NCBI GenBank assembly: GCA_036852015.1 | Contig: JAANDG010000152.1 | Location: 1 to 64,000, forward strand | Direction of reading: 5' to 3' | Length of the DNA: 64,000 nt | Source of the DNA: Pelodera strongyloides | Lineage: Eukaryota > Nematoda > Chromadorea > Rhabditida > Rhabditidae | Shown: positions 1 to 12,489 of the stretch, piece by piece | Layout of the letters: every line of letters starts with the position of its first letter | How positions within the stretch are numbered: the first letter of the stretch is position 1 | The notes under the pieces: generated by a model | Databases searched by the model: none | Told to the model about the DNA's origin: nothing | What the model saw: only the letters and a program-made list of their open reading frames with translations | Program-made: the position numbers and the translations under genes

Positions 1-3000
1 GCGTGGATAAGTTCCTTACAGGCGGCCGTCTCGTTCTAAAAGAAAACATTAAAGCAAAATACCGGCCGGTTTTTGAAACGCATCGAGTACTCCCTGCCTT
101 CCTATGCTATGCTTCATATGCAAATGAGCATAAATTTGAATAAAAAATAGACCCCAATAGACTCCTTTTAGCATAACTGTATAAGAATGCGGATATTTGA
201 GATGCGTTTCAAACACCGGCTGGTATTTCGCTTTAAATATCAACGTATTTGTTTGACGTATCTGTTTCTGTATCTGTATCTGTTTGACGTCAATAAGCAA
301 AAATAATAAAATAATAAAAACTTTTTTGTTTGGAACTTTCTACAAACAATGCTCTTTGTACAAACAATGCACACCCCTATGCTGATATGTTTGGTGTGCG
401 GCGTATACTGAGTTCGGGCTGTTCAGTTCTTTGTGCAAACAATGGACACCCCTATGCTGATATGTTTGGTGTGCGGCGTATTCTGATGAATTCGGGATGT
501 TCGGTGATGGTTAGTGACGAGAATAGGACCTGTTCACATTTGGGCGCCATCAGGTTCACGCAGATCTTGGGGTCCCTTCTGCAGGCCGGCTTCGACAGGG
601 CAACGCACACTTCATCGGATATCGGGTGTCGGTTGGGTGTGCTGCACGCGGACATGATCACCTGGAAGATAGCATTATGAATATGATCAAGACATGAATG
701 CGAGAAAACGTAGCTTGTTAGTCGGTGGGCGATACATTTTGGTTTGACCTCCCTATCGGTAATCACCCCTATAGATGCTGATGTTTCACTGTTCTGAGGT
801 CGTATTCACCAACACGGGGGTAACCCTCCCTGGACTCCCCGAGGAGGTAAAGAGTGCGTAGAGAGTGCGAGGACAGAAGAGATTCAGAACGCCCGTGAGC
901 TTAGAGAGGTGAATACGGATTCTGTTCTGTGATACTAAGACTCGTTACAAGGGAGAGTTGTTCCGCGTGTGTTACAAGGAAAGGAGATTACCGCGCAGAT
1001 GTCCTTCGTGTTCATGTCCTCGTCAGTGGTGCACTGCTTCTTCAACAGTTCGGCGGCCAGCTTTCCATTGTCAATGGAGACATCAGTCTAAAGTAAGGAA
1101 TAAACGTCATGTCCAAAGATTATTTGTGTAGTGAACGTGCGTAGTGAAACAATATTAGAAATAAAGTAGAAAGTATCGTATTTAACCGCTGTTTCGGAAA
1201 CGCGAAACTGGGAAACAGGCCAACAATAGCTCTTTCTAGTTTCCAGCAGAGAGCTATCTAGTTTCCAGCAGAGACGTTGAGTGTCGAACACTATCGTTTT
1301 ACGATTTTTTATCGTACTAGTTCCCCCGCCCCATTGCTAAAGAAAGCCGCGCTGAATGATTTTGGGTAGGTAGGTTCGAGTTTCCGAAACAGCAGTTTCC
1401 GAAATACTCGATAGGTATTAATTACCCTAATGTACGCCTTGCACTGCTCCTTCAGGGTGGTGTTGTCGCTTATGGCCTCCTCACAAGTGTAACCCATCTT
1501 GTTTCTGTGGAACTGAAATCCATTACCCATCATACCCATCAATTACCCATAAACGAAAGCGTAACACACATTACTCGTTGCTAATACATTAAATACCTAG
1601 AACAGACAGTCAGATGCGAAATTCAGAAGTTATACGCGATAGCCAGAGTAATCAACATACGTCACTCTCAGCCATCGGTGCGTAGAAAGCATTACACTCG
1701 CTGATGTTCCTTTGTTCATTGCAGTATGTCGGTGCGTACGTCTCGCATGCTTCCTTAACGTGGCAATTAGATCAGATTAAGGTAAAGGCAGTAATATTCA
1801 GAGTAGCAATTGACAATTGAAAGTGTCGAAAGTGATCTATCTATTTATCTAGCATCTTCAAAGCTCTCCTATCGACATTTCCTTTTTTTCTTCCCTAAAT
1901 TTCCTAGACATTTCCTAGACATTTCCTAGACATTTCCTAGACATTTCCTACACATTTCCTACACATTTACTAGACATTTACTAGACATTTACTAGACATT
2001 TCCTAGACATTTCCTAGACATTTCCTAGACATTTCCTACACATTTACTAGACATTTACTAGACATTTCCTACACATTTCCTAGACATTTCCTAGACATTT
2101 CCTAGACATTTCCTAGACATTTCCTAGACATTTCCTAGACATTTCCTAGACATTTCCTAGACATTTCCTACACATTTCCTACACATTTCCTACACATTTC
2201 CTACACATTTACTAGACATTTCCTAAACATTTCCTAGACATTTCCTAGACATTTCCTAGACATTTCCTAGACATTTCCTAGACATTTCCTAGACATTTCC
2301 TACACATTTCCTACACATTTCCTACACATTTACTAGACATTTACTAGACATTTCCTAAACATTTCCTAGACATTTCCTAGACATTTCCTAGACATTTCCT
2401 AGACATTTCCTAGACATTTCCTAGACATTTCCTACACATTTCCTACACATTTCCTACACATTTCCTACACATTTACTAGACATTTACTAGACATTTCCTA
2501 AACATTTCCTAGACATTTCCTAGACATTTCCTAGACCTTTCCTAGACAATTCCTAGAAAATTCCTAAGCATTTGAGAGATTCCTCACCATTGTGCCATTG
2601 GCGCTCGCGTCCTGACAGTGTTCCGCGTGCACCGGAAGGCAGGCCGGCTTTTTCGGGTCTTTGCAGTACTCATCGATTATCTAAAAAAAATAATGCTATA
2701 AATAAGTTGAACTGAACAAGAACTGAAATGATGCGTGTGCTAAGTTTTCTTTATAGCTTAGTTACAAGAGTGAATCTCCAGGTCATGGAATTCAACAGAA
2801 TGCAGCGTTAAAACTCACGGCGCAGGCAGCGTCCAGCTTGGTCCCATTGCATTTTGCATAGTCCACAGCCAGGAGCTCTTCGTGCACAGTGTAGAGGCGC
2901 TATAAGGAGCACCATTACGTGCTTTACTTCATTGTGTATGTAGTTTACTTCACACGTCATGGGGTTATCCTAAGCGACTGTCTAACAAAAGGCTATCTAT

Positions 3001-6000
3001 ATCTGTTTGGTCAAGGAAATATCTATGATATTTCCTTGACAAAACATTTTATGTTTTCGACATGTTTTGTTATGTTATGTTATTCGGCAAATTCCTAGCT
3101 CGCAGAGAAAATATGGAACTATGCACCTCCACATGAGAACCCTTCAATATACCTACGTTGTACGTCTCTGTGCAAAAATCCTCATTGACGGCGCAGGCCT
3201 TCTTCGCCAGTGCGGCTCCGATGCGCTAAATATTTATTTTGACGGCTTTAGTTTGTGCTTTTGGTTTACTTACCGGCAAAACCGACTTCGCTATGAATGC
3301 ATTGGGCATCATATACACCAAAGAAAAAGCATAATAAACCTCACCTTGCTTTTAATGGCGAGCGCCACCATTCGCTGGCAGTTAGTCGTTTTGCTGTTCT
3401 CGGTGCAGAAGCTCAATACAGTTTTAACGGACCCTAAAACAACAAATTGTTTGGCCGACACGTCGCAAGGAAACCAAATATACAAGTATACGCACCAATT
3501 TCGGACCTGATGTGGGCCTGAGGACTGAGGTCTGTATTTTAGTTCGCACCACGCCTACACAGGGCCCACCCCAGCCGTGCCAGCCGCCCACCTTTTCTGT
3601 GACTCTCGAGCCACTTTCTCATTTCTGAGCGAAGTGTAGGGGCACCGGCCAAGTCTCCTCAGCGAAGAGAGCGAGACGTGGAGAGTAAAGAGAAGTAGAG
3701 ATACTAGACGGAGAAAGACAGCTACAGAGAGAGAGATAGAGCGAGATAACTCTTGGGATTTTGCCCTCTGTCCATGATTTGCTATACAATTCTTCACAAA
3801 CCTGCGACATTCTTTTTTGTGATCTTCTTGATATTAGCGACAAACTCGCTGTCCTCCATGACGAGCCGGCAGGTTCCAGTTTTTGAGGCGCATGCTTCCA
3901 CGAACCACTGCAACATTCATTATCATTAATGTAATCATTCATTCATTGATAAAATGTGGGGAAGAAGAATAGAAGAATCATTAGAAACGATAGACGGAAG
4001 AAACGAAGAAGGAATTTCCAGACAAGACACATATAAGCCAGTAAAGTACTTACAGTACATTCCTCCTCAACCATGTCACCGTCCTCAACATTGCACATGG
4101 CAGAGTAGACGTCGTCAACGTTGTTCACGGCGAAGATCTGTAGGAATAACGTAAATTAAAAAAAAAACTTTAATAATAAAAGTTTTCGAACTTTCGATCT
4201 TTGCAGTCTTCGAAACATTTTCTATAAACGCTGTGTGTGCTAAAACGTAAAAAAAGTTTTTTTTTTCCCCGATAAATGACACTTTATTGCGAACACCCAA
4301 ATGTGGCATAAAGCTGCGAACCTTCATGAACACTTTGCAGGCCTTCTCTTCCGAGCAGACATTCTTAGTCACCTCAGACTTCTCCACTGTGGTCTAAATA
4401 AAATAGAGCTCATAAATGGGTGGCCGAACAGCACCAGTAGCGATAAAAGGATGAACCCAGAACCCATTCGCTCGTCATTTAACAGCTTCATCCGTCCTCA
4501 TTTAACATCTGTTTAACGAAAGAAAATTGCCTTCTTTTTTTTCAAGGAAGACTCGCGCCTCTCTCACACATCGCTCTCACCTCCTGCAACCTCTTTCAGA
4601 TCGCTAGGCTATATACACTTGGTGGCACTGCGCTGAAGACAGTATCAGGCTTTCGCGATCGTATCAGTATCGCGCTGAAGACAAGTTTAAAGCGAAATGA
4701 CACCCATTTTGGGGTTTTTTAACCAAAAATAGTTTAAAAAATTCTATGAACGAAAATAAGCATAAAAAGAAACACAAATAAGTGGATCATGGAGAAAAAG
4801 TTTAATAAAAAATAGGCTTACTATGGAAATATTCGAATCTGCGCTAGCGTCAAGTTAAAAATAACAAGCGGCTAGCGCACTTCCGGTTTTTGTTAGAGAA
4901 CAAGCATACACTCCGCGCTGCATCCAAATGACGAAATATTGTCAAAATTTCCAATTTACAAGTAAAAAATGGGCGTGGTTAATTTTGTAGCGAACGCGCT
5001 GGTACTTCCTCCGCCCCTTTTTGTAATTTCCGACGAATTTTTTTGGAGAGAGACCGCCATTTCGCTTTAAAACTGATGTGCTAACAGCGTCGCCATGACA
5101 GTAATCGCAGTAGTTCAAAGTAGTTCTTTTGAAACATGCAGAACGAAACGCACCATTTTGCTCAGTGCCAACGCATTCGCGATCTTCTTACAGCTAGCAC
5201 TATCCTCCACACAATATTTTGCGCACATATCGGTTACGGTTTTAACTGAAAAAATGTGCAAATTAGTTGTAATTAGAAATTACAAATGTGTTTCTTGGAT
5301 GATAGGGTATGATAAGATATTGTGATGAGTTCGGGCTCTACAGTGATGGTTAGTGACGAGAGATTGGAAAAATAAACTGGCCAAAAAAGGCTGTACAAGC
5401 GTAAAAGTGTTAAAATGTACCGGTGAAGTTGTCAGACTTGAGGAAGGTGTCCAACTCCGTGTTCTTCATGATCTTTGAGCATTCTCCAATAGATGGTTCC
5501 TTCTCACACAATTCAATGATCGTCTAAACATTTGCACATGAATATCTTAGTATGTAAAGTAGAAGAGTTGGAAGGCTTGGATGTTTTCGGCAATACACAA
5601 TGGTAATACAAAAATCATTGTCCGTGAGGGGGTTCGAATTCTCGACATACCTTTAGAGTCAAGCGCTCTAACTGATGTGCAATAAAGCCTTGGAAACAGA
5701 GATGCAAACCGTCGAAGGCAATACACAATGGTAAACAATGGTAATACAAAAGGCAATACCGAATCATCCAGCCCCTGCTGGGTCTGTCTTATTCCCATAA
5801 ATGACTACTGTTCTGCGAATTCATCCAGAGCAAGCTAGATGACATGTGGACAGCGCCAAAAGAAGTTAACGATGATGGAATTCAATCCCGAAGGCAACTT
5901 ACCTTGCAAACGTCGCCGCTTTTCTCCTCATCCGATGTGCACTTCTCAGAAAAACGTTTAATCAGCTCTTCTTGGTGATCTTTCAACACAGCCTGAAGAA

Positions 6001-9000
6001 AAACGTTGACCTACTTTGGCACGATTTTTTACGCATTAGGTAGAGCTTGACGTGATGAAAAGGAAAATCGAAAAATTAGCTGTGAAGCTTGCTCGAGAGA
6101 AAAACTTGCCCGAAATCTTTTTCAAGGCATTTCAAAACATTTCAAGGCAATTTTTAATTTTTTTTTGTGGTTCAACTTTTCAGGCAAGTATTTGAGAGCT
6201 CATATCTTTTTTCTCTTTACAGATCAGCTGCTAATTTTTTGGTTCTTTTTTCAGCACGCCAAACTATATCTAATGTGTAAAAATCATTGTTCGTGTTGTT
6301 GCCAACTCATCCTTTCGTAAGTTAGGTACAATATATTTACGGTATATTCATATGTTATGTATAAATATATACGAGTGTCTTGTCATGCGCATACGTAAGT
6401 TAGGTGCGTATAAGTCGGGTAGTCGGATACTTGGGTTATAAAGGTACGGATACTTGGGTTATAAAGGTTCCCAACGGACTACCCGAGTGTTTTTTCCTGC
6501 ATCCTTGTGCACGCCCACAGTCTACAGAGTCATGATATAGAACAACCAACCGTCTTCAACTTGTCGCAAACGGTGGCCAATTTTAATTCACAGGATGCAA
6601 CCATCAAATCGACGATATCCTTCTAAAACGTAGCACTACAATTCAGTTTTGATATGGCAAATTTATTCAGGCAGGAAGGCTTCTGCTTATGAAGAAATCA
6701 CGTTCATCAACTGTCTTTCCAAGTGTAAAACGATGGGAAACAGGGAAACGTTTTTTGAAAACGAATTCCGCATCCCGAACCCGAAAGCGCCCATCGGGTT
6801 ACTCATATACTGAGTGCTTGGTAAAAGCATATATGTAATGGGTGGGCTACCCATATCTTGCGCTCTTTGTGCGAAGGCCAATTTACAGTAAGTTACCATA
6901 AAAAAAAACATTGGATGCCGCGTAATGCCATTACTAGCATACAGTGCAGCGCACAAGGGCACCCAAAAAACCATGTTTCTTCTAGGTTTCGAGGAATTCT
7001 AATGCAACCACTAACCACTAAAACAAAGCCAAAAACCCAAACAAAATTATTTTCAGCATAAAGAATAAAAAAATATATAATTACAATAAATGAAAACCAG
7101 AGTTCGCATAAACCATTTATATGGTCTTGTAAATTTTTTTACAGGAATACTCGTCATGAAAAGATCTATCAAGATGACGTGGGTGGTTTTTGCGGAATCT
7201 GGATTTCAGTTTTTTTACTAACAATGTGGGGCAATTAAAATTAAAGGGAATATGTAAGCCCTTTTTGAAGCTGTGTTAATAGAATGCGGGTTCCCCATTA
7301 AGGAAACAACAAAAAAGTTGTCAAACTTTCCCAGTTAAAAGAAAATTATTTTCAAAGTTCACCTTTTCCATAGAAACGCGTTTATAGAAACTTTGCATGC
7401 GGATATCGGCAAACAGCAAGGTTCAATATGCAGGGCATGCAAATTCGAATTTGCATATTCAGTTCAGTCGTCTATTTAATGCATGGTATGGAAACGCCAG
7501 TTACGTGTTTTTTTTTTTGCGCATTTGACTGCATACGTATTCGCTTTTTAAAGGGAATATGTAGGCACTCAAAATGAGCAAAACCAGACATGAATTTAAG
7601 TAGGCGACTGAATATGTAAATTCGAATATTCTGGTTTGCAAGCAAATATGTCGCTGATGTATGCTATATGTCGATGTATGCACACATATGCTAAATTTTT
7701 GCTCCATCAGAACTGCCGTGTAAGCCAGGGTGTCAGTAAACGCGTTTACTATGGAAAACTTTGAAAATCATTTTCTTTTAAATGGAAAACTTTCAACAAT
7801 TTTTGTTGTTTCCTTAATGAGGAATACACATTCTATTAATACAATTTTTTAAAGGGGCTAGCATTTCGCTTTAAAGGGAATATGTAGGCACTCAAAAAGA
7901 GCAAAACAACTGCGAAACTACTAGACATGAATTTAAGTAGGCGACTGAATATGTAAATTCGAATATTCTGATTTGCAAGCAAAATTGTCGCTGTTGCATG
8001 CTATATGCCGTTGTATGCACACATATGCTAAATTTTTGCTCCAGACCTGCCGTGTAAGCCAGGGTGTCAGTAAACGCGTTTACTATGGAAAAGCTGAACT
8101 TTGAAAATCATTTGCTTTTAAATGGGAAACAATTTTTGTTGTTGTTTCTTTAATGGGGAACACACATTCTATTAATACAGCTTAACCGCAAAAAGGCATA
8201 CATATTCCCTTTAATAAAAAAAAATAAAAAAATACTATTTATGCTGAAAATCATCCTGTTTTGGTTTGAGGGCATTTTTGTTTTTAGTCGTTGCGCAAGA
8301 CCTTGTAGAAAAACATTTTTTTCGCCCCTGCCTCAAAATACTTATGACGCGGCGTTTTTTGGGGTTTCGTGAAAATGATATGAAATTTTTTGCTAACATT
8401 TTTTGTCTCTAGATTTTTGGCTAGTCTAACATGAAGAGCAGAGTTCGGAGGGAAAAGGGAAAGATGGATACGACGTAGGCAGCCTTATGGGCCTTTGCAA
8501 GTATGCAACAATTCCTTGCAAGTATGTACACGAAGTACCGTAGTTTGCAACTAAGTATGAATGATAACATGAGTAATTATAAAATCGTTCCAAGACTCAT
8601 TTTTCGAAGGCAAATTTTCCGGCATACTTGCAAACCCCATTATCCGTTTGTTCTCGAGAAGTTCGAGGTTTGTGCATTATGGCCGAGTGGTCTAAGGCGC
8701 TGGCTTGAGGTTTGTATTCAAAGTCATGGCGGCAAGATCAATCCGTGCCATATCCATATCGAATCGTTCTGCCGGATTTTTTTTTAAATATCGCGGCAAT
8801 TTTTTTTTTTAAATATCGCGGCGTTTTTCAATTGGCGTTTCGCTGTGCGAGTGGACAGGCGTTTCGCCAAAAGGGAACACTTGTTTATTGTTTTCTGACT
8901 GAGCGCACACTCTATTGGCAGAGCTTAAAGGTTGAGGTCCACCTCAGAAAATTAAAAAGTTATTATTTTCATTGGATTCGCCGTATCTTCATCTACCAGA

Positions 9001-12000
9001 CCACTAAATCACTTTTGGCAGAAGATTATTTCCAACGAAATATTGAGCAAAACATGGCCCTCTCTGAGTACCGCAGAATACGGTAGTCTGGTACCTTTTT
9101 TACGTTTTGGCTGTGAAGAATTTTTTTTTTTAAATTTTCAACAAAAAAAATAACAAAAAAATAACAAAAAAAAATAACAAAAAAAATAGCTCGAAAATAA
9201 CTACAGAATCATACAAAATGACGAAGACGGGATTAAATATGGTTTGTTTAGCTAGGCAAATAAAATAAAACTCTGGAAGTTGTAGTGAGACAATGTGAAA
9301 CTCTATAGAATTGCAGACATATAAAGAACAGACAGATTTAAAAAAGAAAAACGCACAGTCAAAATCCCGCCCTTTTTTAGTTCCCAAACATGCACCCCAC
9401 CCTGTAACGCCTATCGTAATAATGGTACTGGAGGGCCAATTGTTGCTCCATATTTCGTTGGAAATAATATTGTGCCAAATTTGTTTATTGTAGATACAGA
9501 CACGGGGAATCTAATATAAATAATAACTTTTTTGTTTTCTGAGGTGGACCTCACCCTTTAACCTACCCAACTCCGGGTTTTTACTTGTCACACAAATTTT
9601 CGCTTCTAAGATATAGATTTTGACTCTAATTTGGCTCCTATTTTTCTTGTACCTGGAGTGGAACGAATCTTTCCCTTAAAATTGCAAAAGCCGAATGCTG
9701 TAAACGATAAAAACTAGCTGCAGCGCTTAGAGGCCTGAAAATTAGCGAAAATAGAGGCCATACGAATTTTCAGATTCCCCGACAGGCGCGGGCGTATCAT
9801 CAAGAATCAAGAGACTTCATGACCATTCAATTCATTGGTATCATCAATGGAGTTCTAGCTAGGGCTCCAATATACGAAATTTGGCGTTATTTTAATTGAA
9901 TTATTTGCCCCGCCGTATTTTTAACTTTCGATCGCTTTTCTATTTAAAGCGTCAGGACCTCTGAATTTTGGCTGAACAGAATTGACAGAAAAATAAGTCT
10001 TTATGATAATGCCAATACCTACCCTTTCAGGGTTGATCACAATTGACGTCGCAGCCAAACATTGAGCGGAATCTTTAGTAGTACACGCATGCTGCAGCTT
10101 CTTAAGCAGCTTGTTGGCATCCAATTCAGTCTTCATTGAGTCCTCGACTTCACGTATTTGTGCGAACATCGAGCAGTGGGCAGGCACGGAAGCTTTGATG
10201 ATTGGGCAGGAACCGAAGAAGAACTAAATGTTTCCAATTTGAGTTTGCTGCTGAAGTTTTCTTTCTTACCTCAAAGTTTGCTGCATTGAAATAAGGAAAT
10301 TGCAGTGCGAAATACGGCGCTTTGTCAAGTCACAATGCAACATTCAAGTCAGAGCGGACGTTTGTTGACTTTTGAAAAAAAATTAATCGTGAACCTTGCA
10401 TGTGAGATTCGCATTGTCAGCAGCGCACTCTTTCGCGTGGTGCTCACCAGATTTCGCAGATATCTAAATAACAGAAATTAAGTAAATGTATAAAATTCGT
10501 AGATTCGAATAAAGAAGATTCGGAGTGCTGGGTAAACAAGGGTATATGTTCACTGAACACTAGCTGGACACCGGTGCACATATTTTGAGGCGAATTATTA
10601 TTTCTATGAATATATTAAAGGGAATTCCCTTTTTGAAGTTAAGCTGTATTAATAGAATGTGTATTCCTCATTAAGGAAACAACAAAAATTGTTGAAAGTT
10701 TTCCATTTAAAAGAAAATGATTTTCAATGTTTTCCATAGTAAACGCGTTTACTGACACCCTGGCTTACACGGCAGTTCTGATGGAGCAAAAATTTAGCAT
10801 ATGTGTGCATACATCGACATATAGCATACATCAGCGACATATTTGCTTGCAAATCAGAATATTCGAATTTACATATTCAGTCGCCTACTTAAATTCATGT
10901 CTAGTAGTTTCGCAGTTGTTTTGCTCTTTTTGAGTGCCTACATATTCCCTTTAAAGCGAAATGCTAGCCCCTTTAAAAAATTTGCATATGATAAGCAAAT
11001 CCTATGTATCCTATGCCAATTTTGTACGATCGTCCACGGCAATCGTACACAATTAGCATAGGATACATAGGATTTGCTTATCATATGCAAATTTTCCAAA
11101 TTCTAGCATTTCGCTTTAATGAATTTTCGCTCACGTCACGTAGTATGTAGCACATATATATGCGGTATGTATAGATGTTGCATCTATAGATTTGTACCTG
11201 AGAAACTAAGGCGCCGCAGAGGATTTCGTCCTTAGCGTCCTCGTTTCCGTTACATTGCATTGGCGTTGACACACATTCCAGTATCTGAAATCAAGAAAGA
11301 TGTTGCTTCGGGAATGTATCGGTAAGCTCTACTGAAAACCAATAGTACTAGACATGTGAATGCGAACGTCACAAGAGCATTCGGAGAGTATTCCAACTAA
11401 CAATACAAGAGTAGTCAAATAGTTCGAATAAACATACCTGCTCATCCGAGAGTTTTCCGGCAACATCTTTGCTGCAGACTTCCAGGGTTGGACAAGAGAG
11501 TGCTCCGATAAAATCACCTGAAAAACGGCAATGTATTCAGCATGGACTGGTTTCTCCTCCTGTATCTGACAGTATCATAATACAAAAATCATTCAAGGAA
11601 AGCCAACTATAAAAAACCTACATTTCGGGTCTGCAACTGCGTTACAATGATGCCACATCAAGAACGTGCAAACAACGCACCAAAGCCACGACCTTAAGTA
11701 ATAATCGTATCATAGAAAACAACAACGCTTGTAGAACAAACACGCAGTACCACAGTGTTACCGTAGTACAGTAATATATAAATGCGTCCCCTTTCTGAAC
11801 AGAGCATTGCGGTTTTATGTTCGAGCCCACACGCGGTTGTGCTAAAGAGCACATCAGTTTTCTTTCGCTGGAATTGGGTTTGCATGTATGCGATTCGCAC
11901 TTGCGAAAATGACAAATGCCTGTCCATGTTTTTTTTTTCCATTTCAAAATAGTACGGATCTATTCCAAATAGCACGGGTCTGCTGCGGTTCTGTTCCCAA

Positions 12001-12224
12001 TAGAACTGGTCTGGGCACTTTCGCCACTGAACCATGCCGCATGGGTGATTCGCATGGGTTAAGGTAGGCAGTTGACATGCATGTAAAATGACTTGAACAT
12101 GGACAGCCGTTTGTCCTTTTCGCAAGTGCGAATCGCATACATGGAAACACCAGTCGTCCGTGCAAATTTAGGAACTCCCGAATCTTGAGGGAGCTGGTCC
12201 AAGAGAAAACACTTACGTCGCCAT
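1..12224 (-). CDS. Gene A: signal-peptide protein of serial cysteine-pair cassettes (partial at left edge)
   Basis: Not a family I recognise. Exons in transcription order: 12224-12217, 11692-11622, 11517-11438, 11284-11198, 10463-10395, 10223-10023, 6622-6551, 5992-5903, 5523-5421, 5245-5154, 4393-4322, 4137-4054, 3907-3802, 3433-3345, 3225-3157, 2899-2819, 2680-2588, 1753-1661, 1512-1426, 1087-992, 661-530, 35-1. All junctions have GT donors and AG acceptors and close in phase, giving about 636 codons before the edge. The N-terminus is a signal peptide. Nearly every later exon encodes 23-45 residues with two cysteines about 4-17 apart (for example MCNVEDGDMVEEEC) within helix-like K/E/L-rich sequence. 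N-glycosylation sequons occur (NLT, NFT, NGT, NIS, NTT), which fits an extracellular location. Most introns are phase 0, so cassettes can be gained or lost cleanly. Large introns hold palindromic elements and a satellite. Gene B has the same plan. Function unknown; possibly a surface or matrix protein. Confidence 0.82.
49..236. mobile_element. TTAA-bounded palindromic MITE, CGAAATACCGGCC family
   Basis: Both ends are TTAA followed by inverted arms: AAGCAAAATACCGGCCGGT at the left, and its near-complement ending ATTTCGCTTTAA at the right. It lies in an intron of gene A. A better-preserved copy is at 58511-58682. It has no coding capacity and is presumably mobilised in trans by a TTAA-targeting (piggyBac-like) transposase, which is an inference. 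Confidence 0.7.
361..499. repeat. Tandem duplication, two copies of a ~63 bp segment
   Basis: The segment beginning CAAACAATG(C/G)ACACC and containing TATGCTGATATGTTTGGTGT occurs at 361-423 and again at 435-499. It sits in the intron between two exons of gene A. A shorter relative of the flanking text (GTGATGGTTAGTGACGAGA) is also found near 5345-5363. Confidence 0.8.
1898..2570. repeat. 11-bp satellite array (TTTCCTAGACA) with higher-order structure
   Basis: About 60 head-to-tail copies of an 11-bp unit fill the gene A intron between the exons at 2680-2588 and 1753-1661. Variants (TTTCCTACACA, TTTACTAGACA, TTTCCTAAACA) recur in a fixed order. The rare TTTCCTAAACA type appears near 2220, 2352 and 2495, about 12 and 13 units apart. 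This indicates that blocks of units, not only single units, were duplicated. Confidence 0.93.
4687..5070. mobile_element. TTAA-bounded MITE, AAGCGAAATG family
   Basis: It begins TTAAAGCGAAATGAC and ends CCATTTCGCTTTAA, with imperfect inverted arms about 20 bp long. It sits in a gene A intron and shows no coding sequence. Its termini match those of the elements at 10951-11119 and 17700-17871, but the interior is different. Confidence 0.55.
7241..8214. mobile_element. Cluster of three TTAAAGGGAATATGTA-family MITEs
   Basis: Three related elements lie almost end to end at about 7241-7551, 7548-7853 and 7872-8214, in the large intron of gene A. The ends read TTAAAGGGAATATGTAGGC, and the interior carries shared text such as AAACGCGTTTACTATGG and AGGAAACAACAAAAA. 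The first and second meet on one shared TTAA. A short stump of another family (GGGGCTAGCATTTCGC) separates the second and third. Other copies are at 10615-10954 and 26056-27320. Confidence 0.7.
8690..8735 (+). repeat. tRNA-like (Leu/Ser type) 5' fragment
   Basis: TATGGCCGAGTGGTCTAAGG matches the A-box end of a leucine or serine tRNA, but no matching anticodon arm, T-arm or acceptor follows. It is best read as the head of a decayed tRNA-derived SINE. The same head is found in better form on the opposite strand at 31599-31669 and 32152-32222. Confidence 0.45.
8925..9561. mobile_element. TTAA-bounded palindromic element with GAGGTCCACCTCAG ends
   Basis: The left end reads TTAAAGGTTGAGGTCCACCT and the right end reads AGGTGGACCTCACCCTTTAA. 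The arms are inverted over about 45 bp and the interior is AT-rich. It lies in the large gene A intron. Open frames inside it are simple-sequence artefacts. Confidence 0.7.
10023..10223 (-). CDS. Gene A exon 6: fused double cassette
   Basis: At 67 codons this is the longest exon of gene A. It holds two cysteine pairs: one in SCPIIKASVPAHC and one in ACTTKDSAQC, joined by a charged, helix-like linker (REVEDSMKTELDANKLLKKL). The neighbouring exons each carry one pair, so this probably formed by intron loss between two ordinary cassettes. It has a GTAGGT donor, a CATTTAG acceptor, and phase 0 at both ends. Confidence 0.75.
10615..10954. mobile_element. TTAAAGGGAATATGTA-family MITE
   Basis: This copy is reversed relative to the one at 7872-8214. 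It contains the shared ATTCCTCATTAAGGAAACAA, AAACGCGTTTACTGACACCC and TGAGTGCCTACATATTCCC segments. Its right TTAA is also the left TTAA of the next element, so one inserted into the edge of the other. Confidence 0.72.
10951..11119. mobile_element. Near-perfect hairpin MITE, AAGCGAAATGCTAGCC family
   Basis: A 169-bp palindrome bounded by TTAA. The arms start AAGCGAAATGCTAGCC and include GCATATGATAAGCAAATCCT on both strands, with a GTACGATCG-like centre. A close copy is at 17700-17871. It lies in a gene A intron. Confidence 0.8.
11622..12224 (-). CDS. Gene A exons 1-2: split start and signal peptide
   Basis: Exon 1 contributes only ATGGCGAC (12224-12217) before a GTAAGTG donor. Exon 2 (11692-11622) follows the acceptor ATTACTTAAG. 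Joined, they begin M-A-T-S-W-L-W-C-V-V-C-T-F-L-M-W, a typical hydrophobic signal-peptide core. It is followed by a short polar stretch ending in A-V-A, a good signal-peptidase site, and then D-P-K. The last T of exon 2 joins GT of exon 3 to make a cysteine codon (donor GTAGGT). This phase agreement fixes the start. The rest of the first transcribed exon (above 12224) is 5' UTR of unknown length. Confidence 0.75.
11883..12143. mobile_element. Miniature element with ~27-bp inverted ends in intron 1 of gene A
   Basis: CATGTATGCGATTCGCACTT at the left is repeated as AAGTGCGAATCGCATACATG at the right. The interior shows no coding. It is not bounded by TTAA, so it belongs to a different family from most palindromes here. 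Confidence 0.65.
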
Positions 12225-12387
12225 AAGCTGCTGGAGTTGTCGCTGGAGGCCAACGTCGTTGCACTGATCCAGTCCTTGCGCTGGCGTGCATAATATGGCA
12301 CTCCATCCATGCTAATTTGTCTGTCAAAATTGTTTTTGTCGCATGCGAATGTGTCTAACAAGAGGAGCAAGCTCATCGTTCCCTTAA

Positions 12388-12449
12388 TTTCTACGTTTCA
12401 CTAAAACTAATTTCTACGTTTCACTAAAACTAATTTCTACGTTTCACTT
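12388..12449. repeat. 23-bp tandem repeat upstream of gene A
   Basis: TTTCTACGTTTCACTAAAAC-type units occur about 2.6 times, some 170 bp upstream of the gene A start codon. They fall in the probable promoter or 5' UTR region. No TATA or initiator motif could be assigned with confidence. Confidence 0.7.
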
Positions 12450-12489
12450 GAATGGTTGAATTTCTTGTACAAAAGGAGCGAAAATCAAT

